Assembly: GCF_947072515.1 (NCBI RefSeq)
Contig: NZ_CAMTIG010000008.1
Location: 1-64,000 of the forward strand
Origin: an uncultured Clostridium sp.
GTDB taxonomy: Bacteria > Bacillota > Clostridia > Clostridiales > Clostridiaceae
DNA: 64,000 nucleotides
Direction: 5' to 3'
A program made the translations under genes and the position numbers. The notes under the pieces are model-generated. The model had not been told where the DNA came from. It ran no database searches and worked only from the letters and a program-made list of their open reading frames with translations. Shown piece after piece: positions 1 to 10,158 of the stretch (the first letter of the stretch is position 1; every line of letters begins with the position of its first letter).

Positions 1-24
1 AATCTATTTTATAGTAAAAAAGAA

Positions 25-90
25 AGAGTGTCGACTTTGTCGACACTCTGAAATGTGTGCATAGCTTATACTATGCACACATTTTTTTTA
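25..90 (+). terminator. Two consecutive hairpins, second with T-run
   Basis: Two perfect stems lie side by side. The first pairs AGAGTGTCGAC (25-35) with 39-49 across a 3-nt loop. The second pairs ATGTGTGCATAG (53-64) with 71-82 and is followed by a run of T. The second is a typical intrinsic terminator for a plus-strand gene left of the window, and it also lies just past the end of the leftward mgtA unit. The first has no T-run, so its role is unclear. Confidence 0.7.
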
Positions 91-174
91 TAAGTCTTTT
101 TTTATTAAAATTAATGCTGGTAATCCTAAATAAGCAATAAATCCAGCAACAAATCCAAGGATAGTTAATATCAT
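88..174 (-). CDS. 28-residue hydrophobic membrane peptide downstream of mgtA
   Basis: This short reading frame starts at ATG 174-172 after a GGAGG-type site and ends with TAA at 90-88. The predicted peptide begins MILTILGFVAGF and ends LILIKKDL: one transmembrane helix with a basic tail. It lies 22 nt after the mgtA stop and before the hairpins, so it is probably the last gene of the mgtA transcript. Small membrane peptides accompany other ion pumps (KdpF with KdpABC) and Mg2+ genes (MgtR in the Salmonella mgtCBR operon). By analogy it may stabilise or regulate MgtA. I do not recognise a named family, and its translation is inferred from start, ribosome site and position only. Confidence 0.5.
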   Translation of the reverse strand: MILTILGFVAGFIAYLGLPALILIKKDL

Positions 175-196
175 TATAGGGACACCTCCAAATTTA

Positions 197-2842
197 TTAT
201 AAAAGGGCATTGAATCTTTTGATATAAAGTTTTTTTACGAATTGAACTAATACACATAGGATAATCATTAATACAAAAATGTATAATAAATACCATGGTG
301 TTATATATACCATTCCCATAGCGTGTCCAATAGAAGTATAAGGAAGACCCCAACCAATTACAAGAGCACCAATTATAGAAAGGTTAAATATCCAAGATGG
401 ATTACTTTGTATAAATGGAATCTTTTCTGTTCTTAAAGTATATAGAACAAAAATAGAATTTGCTACACCTTCAATAAACCAACCAGTTTGGAATAAAGGT
501 GCTGTTGCATTTGTTGTACATCTAAATATAAACCACATAGTAAGGAATGTAAGAATATCAAATAATGAGTTAGTTGGTCCAAAGACAATCATCATTTTTC
601 CTATTTCTCGAGCATCCCATTTTCTTGGCTTAGCTATTAATTCAGGGTCTACATTATCCCAAGGAATAAACAATTGAGTAATGTCGTACACTAAATTTTG
701 AACTAATAATTCAAGAGGTAACATTGGAACAAATGGTAAGAAAATACTTGCCATAAGAACACTAATTGAGTTACCATAATTTGAACTTGCAGTGATTTTT
801 AAATATTTAGTAGTATTTGCAAAAACTTTTCTTCCTTCGATAATACCTTCTTTAAGAACCATAAGATCTTTTTCAAGTAAGATAATATCAGCAGCTTCCT
901 TAGCGATATCAACAGCGGAATCTACAGAGATTCCAACGTCAGATTCTTTTAAAGCTATGGAGTCGTTTATTCCATCCCCCATAAAAGCAACAACTTTATC
1001 AGCATTTTTTAATACTCTTACAATTCTTGCTTTTTGAAGTGGATTTAATTTAGCAAAAATATTAGTTTTTAAAGCAACATTTCTTAGTTCATTGTCAGTC
1101 ATTTTTTCAATTTCTGAACCAAGTAAAATACCTGTTATTTTAAATCCAACTTGATTACAAATTTTTTGAGTAACAATTTCATTATCACCAGTTAATATTT
1201 TTACGTCTACACCGTAGTATGCAAGGGCATCTAAAGCTTCTTTAGTACTTTCCTTAGGTGGATCTAAGAAACCTAGGAACCCGATTAAAGTCATTTCAGA
1301 TTCGTCATCTAATGTTAAGGTATCTTTAGATACTTTTTTTGTTGAAAGACCAATAACTCTCATACCTTCGGAGTTAAGGTAATCTACTTTTTTCTTAAGA
1401 TTAGAAATGATTTTATCATTTATTTCTAATAATTGGCCATTTAACTCAACGTATTTAGATACTTGTAGCATTTCTTCAAATGCTCCTTTAGTTATTAGAG
1501 TATGGCACTCATCTTCGTTTATAAGAACCGACATTCTTCTTCTGCTGAAGTCGAAGGCTAATTCATCTAATTTTTGAATATTTTCTTTTATAGTGTTGTG
1601 GAAGTTCTTTTCTTTAGCAGCATCCATTATTGCAAAATCAATTACATTTTGTAATCCATTTTGACTTACACTATTGATATAGGCATATTTAAGAACTGTA
1701 TCAGATGTATTACCTGAAATATCAATACATTCTTCAACTTTTATATGGTCATCTGTTAATGTACCAGTCTTATCGGTACAAAGTATTTCAAGAGAACCAA
1801 AGTTTTGAATAGAACTGATTTTTTTTACAACAGTTTTTTTCTTTGCCATCTTGACTGCACCTTTAGCAAGGTTTTCAGATACAATGGCAGGTAACATTTC
1901 TGGAGTTAAACCTACGGCAAGTGATGCTGCGAACATTAAAGAATCTAAGAAGCTCTTAGTTTGATACCAATCAATAATTAGAACTAATGGAACCATTACA
2001 GCCATAAATTTTAAAAGCATTTTTGAAACTTTTCGAACACTTTTATCAAAACTTGTTTCAGGATCAGCCTCTTGAAGAGAAGTTTGCATTGCACCAAAAT
2101 ATGTATTTACACCAGTTCCGATAACTAATGCAATGGCAGTACCACTTACAACATTAGTTCCAAGAAGACAAATATTTGTATAGTCACCTATTTCAGAACT
2201 ATTAGAATTGTTTACTATGCATTTTTCAACGGGTGCAGATTCACCAGTTAAAGCAGATTGGCTAACAAAAAAATCTTTACACTCTAAAATTTTTAAATCA
2301 GCAGGAATAATATCTCCAGTTTGCAATTTAACGATATCTCCTAAAGTTAAATTTTTTATATCTATTTTGTTAAAGGAATTCCCATCTCTTTTAACAAAAC
2401 AAGTGGTTTTAATATAACTTTTTAAAGCGTTTGCAGCTTTTTCAGATCTGTATTCTTGTGTAAATTGAATTGTTCCACCAAGTAAAATTAAGAAAATAAT
2501 AATATAGATTTGAGACCAACTTTGTTGTGATGCTGGAACAAAAACCACATTTGTTAAATAAGTAATAATAGCGATAATTAATAATACGGCTACAAAAGGA
2601 TTTATAAAAGACTTTATAAACTGCAGTATTACAGGATCTTGTCTATTGGGATGAGTATCATTATCACCAAAAATGTGTGTATTTTTTTGTGCTTGAGAAT
2701 TAGTTAAACCCTCAGAAGAACTATTGAATTTTTGAAACAGGTCTTTATTAGAGGTTTCACTATTGCGATGAATCTCAGCAGTTATAGTGTTAAAGTATTC
2801 TTGATTGAATTCTTTAGCAGAATTTTGTTTTCTTTTAAACAT
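197..2842 (-). CDS. mgtA: Magnesium-translocating P-type ATPase
   Basis: 881-residue P-type ATPase, the expected length for the MgtA/MgtB (P3B) group that imports Mg2+ across the cytoplasmic membrane at the cost of ATP. The phosphorylation motif DKTGTLTDD is near residue 356, the hinge motif GDGINDS near 640, and the actuator-domain TGES is present. Membrane segments occur near residues 70-125, 275-315 and in the C-terminal third. The N-terminal cation-ATPase domain includes SSSEGLTNSQA. The ATG is preceded by AAAGGAG. It is divergent from the urease operon across about 700 bp. No M-box Mg2+ riboswitch was recognised upstream, so control of expression is unknown. The 28-residue membrane peptide follows in the same direction. 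Confidence 0.93.
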   Translation of the reverse strand: MFKRKQNSAKEFNQEYFNTITAEIHRNSETSNKDLFQKFNSSSEGLTNSQAQKNTHIFGDNDTHPNRQDPVILQFIKSFINPFVAVLLIIAIITYLTNVVFVPASQQSWSQIYIIIFLILLGGTIQFTQEYRSEKAANALKSYIKTTCFVKRDGNSFNKIDIKNLTLGDIVKLQTGDIIPADLKILECKDFFVSQSALTGESAPVEKCIVNNSNSSEIGDYTNICLLGTNVVSGTAIALVIGTGVNTYFGAMQTSLQEADPETSFDKSVRKVSKMLLKFMAVMVPLVLIIDWYQTKSFLDSLMFAASLAVGLTPEMLPAIVSENLAKGAVKMAKKKTVVKKISSIQNFGSLEILCTDKTGTLTDDHIKVEECIDISGNTSDTVLKYAYINSVSQNGLQNVIDFAIMDAAKEKNFHNTIKENIQKLDELAFDFSRRRMSVLINEDECHTLITKGAFEEMLQVSKYVELNGQLLEINDKIISNLKKKVDYLNSEGMRVIGLSTKKVSKDTLTLDDESEMTLIGFLGFLDPPKESTKEALDALAYYGVDVKILTGDNEIVTQKICNQVGFKITGILLGSEIEKMTDNELRNVALKTNIFAKLNPLQKARIVRVLKNADKVVAFMGDGINDSIALKESDVGISVDSAVDIAKEAADIILLEKDLMVLKEGIIEGRKVFANTTKYLKITASSNYGNSISVLMASIFLPFVPMLPLELLVQNLVYDITQLFIPWDNVDPELIAKPRKWDAREIGKMMIVFGPTNSLFDILTFLTMWFIFRCTTNATAPLFQTGWFIEGVANSIFVLYTLRTEKIPFIQSNPSWIFNLSIIGALVIGWGLPYTSIGHAMGMVYITPWYLLYIFVLMIILCVLVQFVKKLYIKRFNALL

Positions 2843-3556
2843 TAGAAATCTCCTTTATATTTTCTAGAAAAAAGTATAATTTTCAGGAAGATTATACTAA
2901 TAAAATACGACTAAAAGAAAAACAATAATAAAAACACATATAAACCTGTTAACGTAAAGGTTTGATGAGTATATAAAAAATAAAAAAATACTAATTAATT
3001 AATAAATGATTAATTGAAAACGTTATCTTAATAAGAAATTAATATAATGAAAAGTAAAGTAAAAATGTACTTTGTATCTAAAATACAAACAAATAAAAAA
3101 TAAAAATATTTAGTGTATAAAATTAATAAATAGTAAATTAGATGAAAGAGAAATATTGATGAAAAACAAGAAAAAGAGGTGAAAAAACTTTACTTGAACA
3201 TGAAAAAGTGATTAAAAAACAAAAATGTAGTATAAATCACAATGAATATTTATGTAGTAATTATTAATAAATATAACTTAAAGAAAATAAAATGTAATTT
3301 AATCGTGGAAAGTTGGTGGAGAAATATAAAAATAAAAAGGAATATTTATGAAGAAAATTAATGTGATTAAAAGAACGATATTAGAGTTAAATAAAAAAGT
3401 ATAGAATGTAAATAAAATATCGATTTGGTTAAATATGAACTTAGATTATAAAATATTATAAAATTTATAATATTTATAATTAAGGGCTATATTTAAAAAA
3501 GTAGCAGTTTATAATATAATGTTGTAATCAAATAGAAATTTAGGAGGCGATTTTTT
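2843..3556. other. 714-bp AT-rich divergent intergenic region
   Basis: This separates leftward mgtA from rightward ureA and contains no convincing gene; the longest frames are under 30 codons. A short inverted repeat, AAACCT and AGGTTT, lies at about 2943-2964 upstream of mgtA. A TATAAT-like element near 3515 probably belongs to the urease promoter. No metal or nitrogen operator could be named with confidence. Confidence 0.6.
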
Positions 3557-3859
3557 TTGAGAATTACAATGCGTGAACAAGAGAAGCTTATGATTGTAGT
3601 TGCAGCAGAAGTTGCAAGAAGAAGAATGAAAAAAGGTCTTAAATTAAATTATCCAGAAGCTGTTGCAATGATAACAGATGAAATTATGGAAGGCGCTAGA
3701 GAAGGTAAGTCAGTAGCGGATTTAATGGATGAAGGAAGAAATATCTTATCTAGAGATCAAGTAATGGAAGGAATTCCAGAGATGATTCATACTGTACAAG
3801 TTGAAGCTACATTTCCAGATGGAACAAAATTAGTTACTGTACACGATCCAATACAATAA
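3557..3859 (+). CDS. ureA: Urease subunit gamma
   Basis: 100-residue protein, the standard size of urease gamma, a structural subunit of the Ni enzyme that hydrolyses urea to ammonia and carbamate. The family signatures [18 protein letters not shown] and [12 protein letters not shown] are near the N-terminus and [21 protein letters not shown] closes it. A TTG start is chosen because it gives the usual MR-x-T-x-REQEK beginning and sits 8 nt after AGGAGG; the next ATG would remove four family-conserved residues. It is the first gene of ureABCEFGD. The subunit is separate from beta, the common bacterial arrangement, not the fused Helicobacter one. Confidence 0.96.
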   Translation: MRITMREQEKLMIVVAAEVARRRMKKGLKLNYPEAVAMITDEIMEGAREGKSVADLMDEGRNILSRDQVMEGIPEMIHTVQVEATFPDGTKLVTVHDPIQ

Positions 3860-3886
3860 CATATTAAAACAAAGGAGGAGAATTTA

Positions 3887-4210
3887 ATGATACCAGGTGA
3901 AGTAATTGTAAAAGAAGGCGTTATAGTTTGTAACGAAGGAAAAGAAGCAATTAAGGTAAAAGTTAAAAATATAGCAGATAGACCTGTTCAAGTAGGGTCT
4001 CACTTTCATTTTTATGAAGTAAATTCTGGACTTGAGTTTGATAGAGAAAAAGCTTACGGAAAAAGATTGGACATACCATCAGGGACAGCTGTAAGATTTG
4101 AGCCAGGGGATGAAAAAGAAATTAACTTAATAGATATTGCTGGAGTAAGAAAAGTATTTGGACTAAACAATATGGTTGATGGATGCTTAGATGAGGGGGT
4201 TAGAAAATAA
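3887..4210 (+). CDS. ureB: Urease subunit beta
   Basis: 107-residue urease beta subunit, which packs on the alpha subunit in the (alpha-beta-gamma)3 enzyme. It begins [11 protein letters not shown], a near-universal UreB start, and contains [13 protein letters not shown] and [16 protein letters not shown], both strongly conserved. The ATG follows AAAGGAGGAG. The stop overlaps the ureC start by one base (TAATG), suggesting translational coupling and equal subunit supply. It contains no catalytic residues. Identification is from direct family recognition and operon position. Confidence 0.96.
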   Translation: MIPGEVIVKEGVIVCNEGKEAIKVKVKNIADRPVQVGSHFHFYEVNSGLEFDREKAYGKRLDIPSGTAVRFEPGDEKEINLIDIAGVRKVFGLNNMVDGCLDEGVRK

Positions 4211-5928
4211 TGAGTTTTGAATTAGAAAGACAACGTTATGCAGAATTATTTGGACCTACTAAAGGCGACAGAATAAGACTTGGAGATACTGAGATTTTCA
4301 TTGAAATCGAAGATGATAAAACTGTTTATGGTGATGAATGTAAATTTGGTGGAGGAAAAACACTAAGAGATGGGATGGGATTAAATCCTATTGAAACAAG
4401 AGAAAACAATCCTAAGGTTGTTGACTTAATAATTACAGGAGTAACTATTCTAGATTATACAGGAATATATAAAGCTGATATCGGAATTAGAGATGGAAAA
4501 ATAGCTGCAATTGGTAAAGGCGGAAATCCATTAGGAATGGATAATGTAGACTTTATAGTTGGAGCAAGCACAGAAGCTTTAGCTGGAGAAGGATTAATAG
4601 TGACAGCTGGAGGAATAGATACTCATGTACATTATATAAGTCCAGATTTCGTAAGAGTTGCGACAGAAGGCGGAATAACTACTGTTGTAGGTGGTGGTAC
4701 AGGACCAAATGATGGGACTAACGCGGTTACATCAACACCAGGACCATGGAATATAGAAAGAATGATAGAGGCTTCAGAAGGATTACCAATAAATATTGGA
4801 TTCTTAGGAAAAGGTTGTGGAGCTAATGTAGAAGTAAATGCAGAGCAAATAAAAGCTGGTGCTTGTGGATTAAAAGTTCATGAAGACTGGGGAGCTACAA
4901 AATCAGCAATAGATTACTCACTAAAAGCTGCAGATGAATATGATGTTCAAGTTGCAATCCATACAGATACTTTAAATGAAGGTGGATTCGTTGAACATAC
5001 AATAGAAGCTATAAACGGAAGATGTATACATACATTCCATACAGAAGGTGCTGGAGGTGGACATGCTCCAGATATTATGAAAATGGCACAATATCCAAAT
5101 GTGTTACCAGCTTCAACAAACCCAACAAATCCATATACAATAAACACAATAGCTGAACATTTAGATATGTTAATGGTTTGTCATCATTTAGATAGAAAAG
5201 TTCCTGAAGATGTAGCTTTTGCTGATTCAAGAATTAGAAAACAAACTATAGCAGCTGAAGATATACTTCATGATATGGGAGTTTTCAGCATAATGAGTTC
5301 AGATACAATGGCTATGGGAAGAATCGGTGAAGTTGTAACTAGAACTTGGCAAATAGCTAGTAAAATGAAAATGCAAAGAGGAGCTTTAGAAGGGGATGCT
5401 GAATTATCAGATAACAATAGAGCTAAAAGATATGTTGCAAAATACACTATCAATCCAGCTATTGCACAAGGGATGTCTGATTATATAGGTTCTATAGAAA
5501 TTGGAAAATTAGCTGATTTAGTTATTTATGAACCAGCATTCTTTGGAGTACAACCTAAAATGGTACTTAAAGGTGGAATGATTGTTAATGCAATTATGGG
5601 AGAAGCAAATGCTTCAATTCCAACTTGTCAACCAGAACTTCCAAGAGAAATGTTTGCAGCTAAAGGAAAAGCTATTGGAAAAACTTGTGTAACTTTCGTT
5701 TCACAATATGCATATGACAACGGAATAAAAGAAAAGTTAGGATTAGATAAGATAATCTTACCAGTTCATGGAATAAGAGATTTAACTAAAAAGGATATGA
5801 TTTTAAATGATCAAATGCCTCAATTAGATGTAGATCCTCAAACTTATGAAGTTAGAGTAGATGGAGAAATAATAACTTGTGAACCAGCTACAGAGTTACC
5901 ATTAGCTCAAAGATATTATTTATTCTAA
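4210..5928 (+). CDS. ureC: Urease subunit alpha, nickel catalytic subunit
   Basis: 572-residue catalytic subunit of urease, full length for the family. All residues expected of the binuclear Ni centre can be placed: the His pair in [12 protein letters not shown], the Lys to be carbamylated in [10 protein letters not shown], His in [12 protein letters not shown], His in [14 protein letters not shown], and Asp in [13 protein letters not shown]. The mobile-flap region [20 protein letters not shown] is intact, so the enzyme is predicted active once nickel is inserted by the UreEFGD proteins encoded downstream. The cytoplasmic enzyme releases ammonia, which could serve nitrogen supply or buffer acid. 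The start overlaps the ureB stop. Confidence 0.97.
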   Translation: MSFELERQRYAELFGPTKGDRIRLGDTEIFIEIEDDKTVYGDECKFGGGKTLRDGMGLNPIETRENNPKVVDLIITGVTILDYTGIYKADIGIRDGKIAAIGKGGNPLGMDNVDFIVGASTEALAGEGLIVTAGGIDTHVHYISPDFVRVATEGGITTVVGGGTGPNDGTNAVTSTPGPWNIERMIEASEGLPINIGFLGKGCGANVEVNAEQIKAGACGLKVHEDWGATKSAIDYSLKAADEYDVQVAIHTDTLNEGGFVEHTIEAINGRCIHTFHTEGAGGGHAPDIMKMAQYPNVLPASTNPTNPYTINTIAEHLDMLMVCHHLDRKVPEDVAFADSRIRKQTIAAEDILHDMGVFSIMSSDTMAMGRIGEVVTRTWQIASKMKMQRGALEGDAELSDNNRAKRYVAKYTINPAIAQGMSDYIGSIEIGKLADLVIYEPAFFGVQPKMVLKGGMIVNAIMGEANASIPTCQPELPREMFAAKGKAIGKTCVTFVSQYAYDNGIKEKLGLDKIILPVHGIRDLTKKDMILNDQMPQLDVDPQTYEVRVDGEIITCEPATELPLAQRYYLF

Positions 5929-5981
5929 GAAGAATAAATAATTTTAAACTTAAAAGTATTTTAAGAATGGAGGGAAGTTAA

Positions 5982-6431
5982 ATGATACTAGAAAAGATTT
6001 TAGGAAATATCAAAGATGTTAAATTAGAAGGATGTCACATAGAGACAATATATCTAAATAATGAAGAAATGCTAAAAAGAATTATTAAGGCAGAGTCTGA
6101 CCATGGAAATGATTATGGAATAATTGTTCCAGATGGAATGAAACTTAAAGATGGAGATATCGTATTTAATGATGGATACAATGTAGTTGTTGTAAAGTTT
6201 GCTAAAGAAGATGTTTTAATAATAAAGCCAAAAGATATAACTGAAATGGGAAGAATAGCACATTATATTGGAAACAAGCATTTCCCAGCTCAATTTGAAG
6301 ATGGAAAAATGTTTATACAATATGACCGTGTAATTGAAGAAGATTTAAAAATAAGACATATAGATTATTCTAGAGAAAATATAGGGTTAAAAGAGGCATT
6401 TAGACATGTTGATTTCACACATAGACACTAA
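5982..6431 (+). CDS. ureE: Urease accessory protein, nickel metallochaperone
   Basis: 149-residue UreE, which delivers Ni2+ during maturation of urease. The N-terminal peptide-binding domain is followed by the metal-binding domain with HYIGNKHFPAQ and MFIQYDRVIEEDL. The His in the GNKHFPA segment is the conserved interfacial nickel ligand. The C-terminus ends DFTHRH, a modest His tail compared with the long His-rich tails of some enterobacterial UreE. The ATG follows GGAGGGA. The last 26 bp overlap the start of ureF, a tight translational coupling. Confidence 0.93.
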   Translation: MILEKILGNIKDVKLEGCHIETIYLNNEEMLKRIIKAESDHGNDYGIIVPDGMKLKDGDIVFNDGYNVVVVKFAKEDVLIIKPKDITEMGRIAHYIGNKHFPAQFEDGKMFIQYDRVIEEDLKIRHIDYSRENIGLKEAFRHVDFTHRH

Positions 6432-7110
6432 AAAATTTTTAGAGATAATGCAAATATGTGATTCTAATTTCCCTATAGGATCATTTAACCATTCCTATGG
6501 AATGGAAACATATCTTAGAGATGATAGAATACATGATGCAAAAACATTTGAGGATTGGATGATGTCTTTTTTCAGTAGCCAATTTGTTTATAGTGATGGA
6601 TTTGCAATCAGACTATTATATTCTTATTTAGAAGATAATAATTTTGAAAAAATATTAGAACTAGACAGGAAGATAACAGTTCAATGTATAGCAATTGAAA
6701 CACGAAACGGAAATAAAATGGTCGCAAGAAGAATGGCAGAACTATTTTTAGATTTATATGATTCAGAAAACTTGAATACATATAAAGAAAAAATGAAATC
6801 TAAAGAGATGTTTGGGCATCCTGCAATAGTATTTGGGATGTTGATGTTTGAACTAGGAATAGATATGAAAAGTGCAATCCAGTTTTATATGTATAGCACA
6901 GCATCAACATTATCACAAAATGCAGTAAGAACTATTCCATTAGGTCAAAAATCTGGACAAATTCTATTGAAAAATTGTTCAGAAAAATTTGAAGACCTTG
7001 TAGAGAAGATAGTAACTTTAGATGAAGATATGTTTGGGGCAAATGTTCCAGGGATAGAACTTTCACAAATACAGCATGAGACCTTAGTATTTAGGTTATT
7101 TATGTCATAG
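6406..7110 (+). CDS. ureF: Urease accessory protein UreF
   Basis: 234-residue all-helical UreF, which with UreD and UreG forms the preactivation complex on apo-urease and acts on the UreG GTPase cycle. The signatures [20 protein letters not shown] near the N-terminus and [13 protein letters not shown] near residue 178 are typical. The ATG at 6406 lies inside the ureE 3' end, 9 nt after an AGAGG site. Length is normal for the family, and no catalytic residues are expected. Confidence 0.93.
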   Translation: MLISHIDTKKFLEIMQICDSNFPIGSFNHSYGMETYLRDDRIHDAKTFEDWMMSFFSSQFVYSDGFAIRLLYSYLEDNNFEKILELDRKITVQCIAIETRNGNKMVARRMAELFLDLYDSENLNTYKEKMKSKEMFGHPAIVFGMLMFELGIDMKSAIQFYMYSTASTLSQNAVRTIPLGQKSGQILLKNCSEKFEDLVEKIVTLDEDMFGANVPGIELSQIQHETLVFRLFMS

Positions 7111-7127
7111 AAAAGGAGGAAATACTT

Positions 7128-7736
7128 ATGAAACCAGTAATAATAGGTGTTGGAGGTCCAGTAGGAAGTGGAAAAACACACTTAATTGAGAGAATAACAA
7201 GAATGATGGGTCAAAACTATGAATGTGCAGTTATAACTAATGATATTTATACAAAAGAAGATGCTAAATTCTTAGTTACGAATTCTATATTACCAGAAGA
7301 CAGAGTAATTGGAGTAGAAACAGGTGGATGTCCACATACGGCAATAAGAGAAGATGCATCAATGAATTTTGCAGCAATTGAAGAAATGAAAAGCAGATTC
7401 AATAATTTAGATATTATTTTCTTAGAAAGTGGTGGAGACAATTTAGCAGCTACTTTCAGTCCAGATTTAGTGGATTTTTCAATGTATATAATAGACGTTG
7501 CACAAGGTGAAAAAATTCCGAGAAAAGCAGGACAAGGAATGATCAAAAGTGATTTATTTATCATAAATAAAATTGATTTAGCACCTTATGTAGGAGCAAA
7601 CTTAGATGTTATGAGAGCTGATACATTACATTTCAGAAAAGAAGGAACATTTATGTTTACTAACCTAAAGACACAAGAAGGTTTAAATTCTGTTATAGAT
7701 TGGATTAAGTCAAACTGTCTTTTAGAAGGAATGTAG
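7128..7736 (+). CDS. ureG: Urease accessory GTPase UreG
   Basis: 202-residue SIMIBI-class GTPase that powers nickel insertion into urease. The P-loop [13 protein letters not shown] is at residues 6-18, [13 protein letters not shown] carries the conserved Cys-Pro-His nickel motif, and FLESGGDN and [11 protein letters not shown] are the downstream switch and base-specificity motifs. It is cytoplasmic and acts with UreE, UreF and UreD. Start follows AAAAGGAGG. It lies 17 nt after ureF and 4 nt before ureD, consistent with one transcript. Confidence 0.96.
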   Translation: MKPVIIGVGGPVGSGKTHLIERITRMMGQNYECAVITNDIYTKEDAKFLVTNSILPEDRVIGVETGGCPHTAIREDASMNFAAIEEMKSRFNNLDIIFLESGGDNLAATFSPDLVDFSMYIIDVAQGEKIPRKAGQGMIKSDLFIINKIDLAPYVGANLDVMRADTLHFRKEGTFMFTNLKTQEGLNSVIDWIKSNCLLEGM

Positions 7737-7740
7737 AGAT

Positions 7741-8604
7741 ATGCAAAAAGATGGAATTAATTCATACGAAAACTATGATGCATATATAGATATAGTTTTT
7801 GAGAATAGGAATGAAAAAACTATAACAACAAAAAGAAAATGCGATGGAGCTATGAGGATTTCTTCCACACTTTACTTAGATAAAGAAAAAATTCCAGCAT
7901 ATTTTTTAGTTCAAATAGGTGGAGGATATGTAGAGGGTGAAAAATTCCACTATGAGATAGAAGCAAAGGAGAATACTAGAGCCATGCTTCTGACTCAATC
8001 TTCTACTAAAATTTATAAGTGTGAAAACGGAGAAGAAACAACTCAAAATACATATATCAAATTAGAGAAAAATTCAGTTTTAGAATATATAAATGATCCT
8101 ATTATTCTTTATAAAGATGCAAAGTATAGACAAGAAAATAATGTTTATATGGATGAAGATTCAACGTTTATTTATACTGATGGAATAACAGCAGGATGGT
8201 CTCCAGATGGTGAAAATTTCAGATATAATAGGGCAAAGTTAAAAACAAATTTATATGTTAATGATACACTTATGTTTTTAGATAATCTTGTATTAGAACC
8301 TAGTGAATCTAATTTACGAGGAGTAGGATATTTAGAGGGATATCTGAATTTTGGTACATTATTAATAATAGATAAAAAGGTAAATGATAAATTTATTGAT
8401 TCTCTAAGAGAAAACTTAGAAGAAAAATTAAAAGAATATGATTTTAATATAAGCTATGGAATATCTAAATTAGAAGTAAATGGCTTTGTTTTAAGAATAT
8501 TAGGAAATTTGACACAGGACATAGAAAAAGTAATATCTATTTGTCATGATTTCTCTAGAGAAAAAATATTAAATTCAATACCTTTAGTTATAAGAAAGTA
8601 TTAG
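7741..8604 (+). CDS. ureD: Urease accessory protein UreD/UreH
   Basis: 287-residue UreD (UreH), the scaffold that binds apo-urease and recruits UreF and UreG. Recognisable stretches are YFLVQIGGGYVEGEKFHYEI, LLTQSSTKIYKCENG and TDGITAGWSP. It comes last in the operon, an order seen in many Gram-positive ureABCEFGD clusters. The ATG lies 4 nt after the ureG stop with only a weak AGAG site, so it may depend on coupling to ureG. No nickel transporter follows in this window, so Ni2+ uptake must be encoded elsewhere. Confidence 0.9.
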   Translation: MQKDGINSYENYDAYIDIVFENRNEKTITTKRKCDGAMRISSTLYLDKEKIPAYFLVQIGGGYVEGEKFHYEIEAKENTRAMLLTQSSTKIYKCENGEETTQNTYIKLEKNSVLEYINDPIILYKDAKYRQENNVYMDEDSTFIYTDGITAGWSPDGENFRYNRAKLKTNLYVNDTLMFLDNLVLEPSESNLRGVGYLEGYLNFGTLLIIDKKVNDKFIDSLRENLEEKLKEYDFNISYGISKLEVNGFVLRILGNLTQDIEKVISICHDFSREKILNSIPLVIRKY

Positions 8605-8652
8605 AGGGAATGAGAAAAAGTAAGAGGCTATAAAAGAAAAAATAATAATGAA

Positions 8653-8695
8653 TTAATTAAATTACTTTATAGAAACTATAATGTAATTTAATTAA
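8653..8695. promoter_or_regulatory. Perfect 13-bp inverted repeat around the amt1 -10 element
   Basis: TTAATTAAATTAC at 8653-8665 is exactly mirrored by GTAATTTAATTAA at 8683-8695, with 17 bp between. A TATAAT at 8677-8682 lies inside the spacer against the right arm, as expected for a repressor site overlapping a promoter. It is upstream of the first ammonium channel gene. The arms are AT-only apart from one base, which lowers certainty in such AT-rich DNA. No regulator can be named from sequence. Confidence 0.45.
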
Positions 8696-8763
8696 ACTTA
8701 AACTTTAACTTGCAATACAGATTTTATTAAGGATAAGAAATTATCGCAAGAAAGGAAGATTTT

Positions 8764-9975
8764 ATGTTTAATGGCGTTATACACGGAAATGAAACATTTA
8801 TGGTCATTTCCACATTATTAGTATTTATAATGACACCAGGACTAGCATTTTTTTATGGAGGATTAGTAGAAAAGAAAAATTCTCTTACAATAATGATGCA
8901 AGTATTTTTAGCTATAGGAGTTGTAGGACTTTTATGGATATTTGGAGGATTTAGTTTAGTTTTTGGTAAGGATGTTCACGGAATTATAGGTAATCCACTT
9001 CAATATTTTGGATTTAAGAATATAACATTTGCTGTTAATTCACAATACGGATCAACAGTTCCATTTTTATTATTCTTCTTATACCAATTAATGTTTGCTA
9101 TCATTACACTACCATTAATGACTGGTGCAATGGCAAACAGAATAACAATCGGTGGATGGATTGCATTCTTAGTAGTATGGATGATATTAGTTTACTTCCC
9201 AGTAGCACACTGGATTTGGGGTGGCGGATTCCTAGCTAAGATGGGATTTGTGGACTTTGCAGGGGGAACTGTAATCCATGCGACAGCGGGATTCTCAGGA
9301 CTTGCAGCGATTTTAGTTCTTGGAAAAAGAAAACATATTTCAGGAAAAGGGCCTTTCAACTTAGGATTAGTTGCAATTGGTTCAGCTTTATTACTATTTG
9401 GATGGTTTGGATTTAACTCAGGTGGAGTTTTAGCTGCTAATGGATTAGCATCAATAGCTTTCACTAACACAGGAGTTGCGGCAATAGTTGCAATGATGGT
9501 ATGGACTGTTATAGTTTATATAGAAAGAAGAAAATTCTCTTTCCTTGAGTTATTTATTGGAGCTATTGCTGGTCTTGCAGCAATTACACCAGCATCAGGA
9601 TATGTAACACCAACATCAGCAATGATTATTGGAGCTGCAGCAGCAATATTCTGTTTCTTATGCGTTAAATTCGCTAAGAAAATGGGATGGGATGATGCTT
9701 TAGATGTTTGGGGAACTCACGGAATGGGTGGAGTTTTAGGAACATTAGCAATCGGTGTATTTGCAAATAGTTTAGTAAATGGAGTACATGCAGGAATGCA
9801 TCAATTCCTAATACAATTATTTGGAGTAGTTTTAGTATCAGCATACGCATTTGTCGTAGCATTCATAATAATGAAAGTGTTAGATAAAGTATTCAAAATT
9901 AGAACTACAGAAGAACAACAAAGAATCGGATTAGACAAAACATTACTTGGTGAAAGCTATAGTATAGATGACTAA
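8764..9975 (+). CDS. amt: Ammonium channel Amt (first copy)
   Basis: 403-residue Amt/MEP/Rh channel with about eleven membrane helices. The signature TPGLAFFYGGLVEKKN is near residue 25. The twin pore histidines are in GGTVIHATAGFSG and WGTHGMGGVLG. The cytoplasmic tail contains the RTTEEQQRIGLDKT segment typical of Amt proteins. Start follows AAAGGAAG. It lies downstream of urease behind its own promoter region, so it may take up ammonium or balance ammonia made by urease. No glnK follows, although most bacterial amt genes are paired with one. A strong terminator follows. Confidence 0.95.
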   Translation: MFNGVIHGNETFMVISTLLVFIMTPGLAFFYGGLVEKKNSLTIMMQVFLAIGVVGLLWIFGGFSLVFGKDVHGIIGNPLQYFGFKNITFAVNSQYGSTVPFLLFFLYQLMFAIITLPLMTGAMANRITIGGWIAFLVVWMILVYFPVAHWIWGGGFLAKMGFVDFAGGTVIHATAGFSGLAAILVLGKRKHISGKGPFNLGLVAIGSALLLFGWFGFNSGGVLAANGLASIAFTNTGVAAIVAMMVWTVIVYIERRKFSFLELFIGAIAGLAAITPASGYVTPTSAMIIGAAAAIFCFLCVKFAKKMGWDDALDVWGTHGMGGVLGTLAIGVFANSLVNGVHAGMHQFLIQLFGVVLVSAYAFVVAFIIMKVLDKVFKIRTTEEQQRIGLDKTLLGESYSIDD

Positions 9976-9983
9976 TTAATATA

Positions 9984-10016
9984 AAAAGGAGTGTCTTGAA
10001 AAAGACACTCCTTTTA
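9984..10016 (+). terminator. Intrinsic terminator after first amt
   Basis: AAAAGGAGTGTCTT (9984-9997) pairs perfectly with AAGACACTCCTTTT (10002-10015) around a GAAA loop, 8 nt after the gene. The A- and T-rich ends make it usable in both directions. Confidence 0.9.
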
Positions 10017-10031
10017 AAATGTTTAAATAAG

Positions 10032-10068
10032 CTTAGAGAAAGATGGTGATTTCTCTAAGGTTATTTTA
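10032..10068 (+). terminator. Second hairpin between the amt genes
   Basis: CTTAGAGAAA (10032-10041) pairs with TTTCTCTAAG (10050-10059) and is followed by a T-rich stretch with interruptions. It is either a backup terminator for the first amt or a structured leader element for the second. Confidence 0.5.
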
Positions 10069-10158
10069 TTTAGAGCAAGTGAAATAAAATTTTGTAGCAA
10101 ATGACAAAAGTTTTAATAAATATATTTATAAATAGTAATACGAGAGAGGATGAAGTTT

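Noticed and set aside
2843-3100. M-box magnesium riboswitch upstream of mgtA
   Set aside because: None of the conserved M-box segments could be found by eye.
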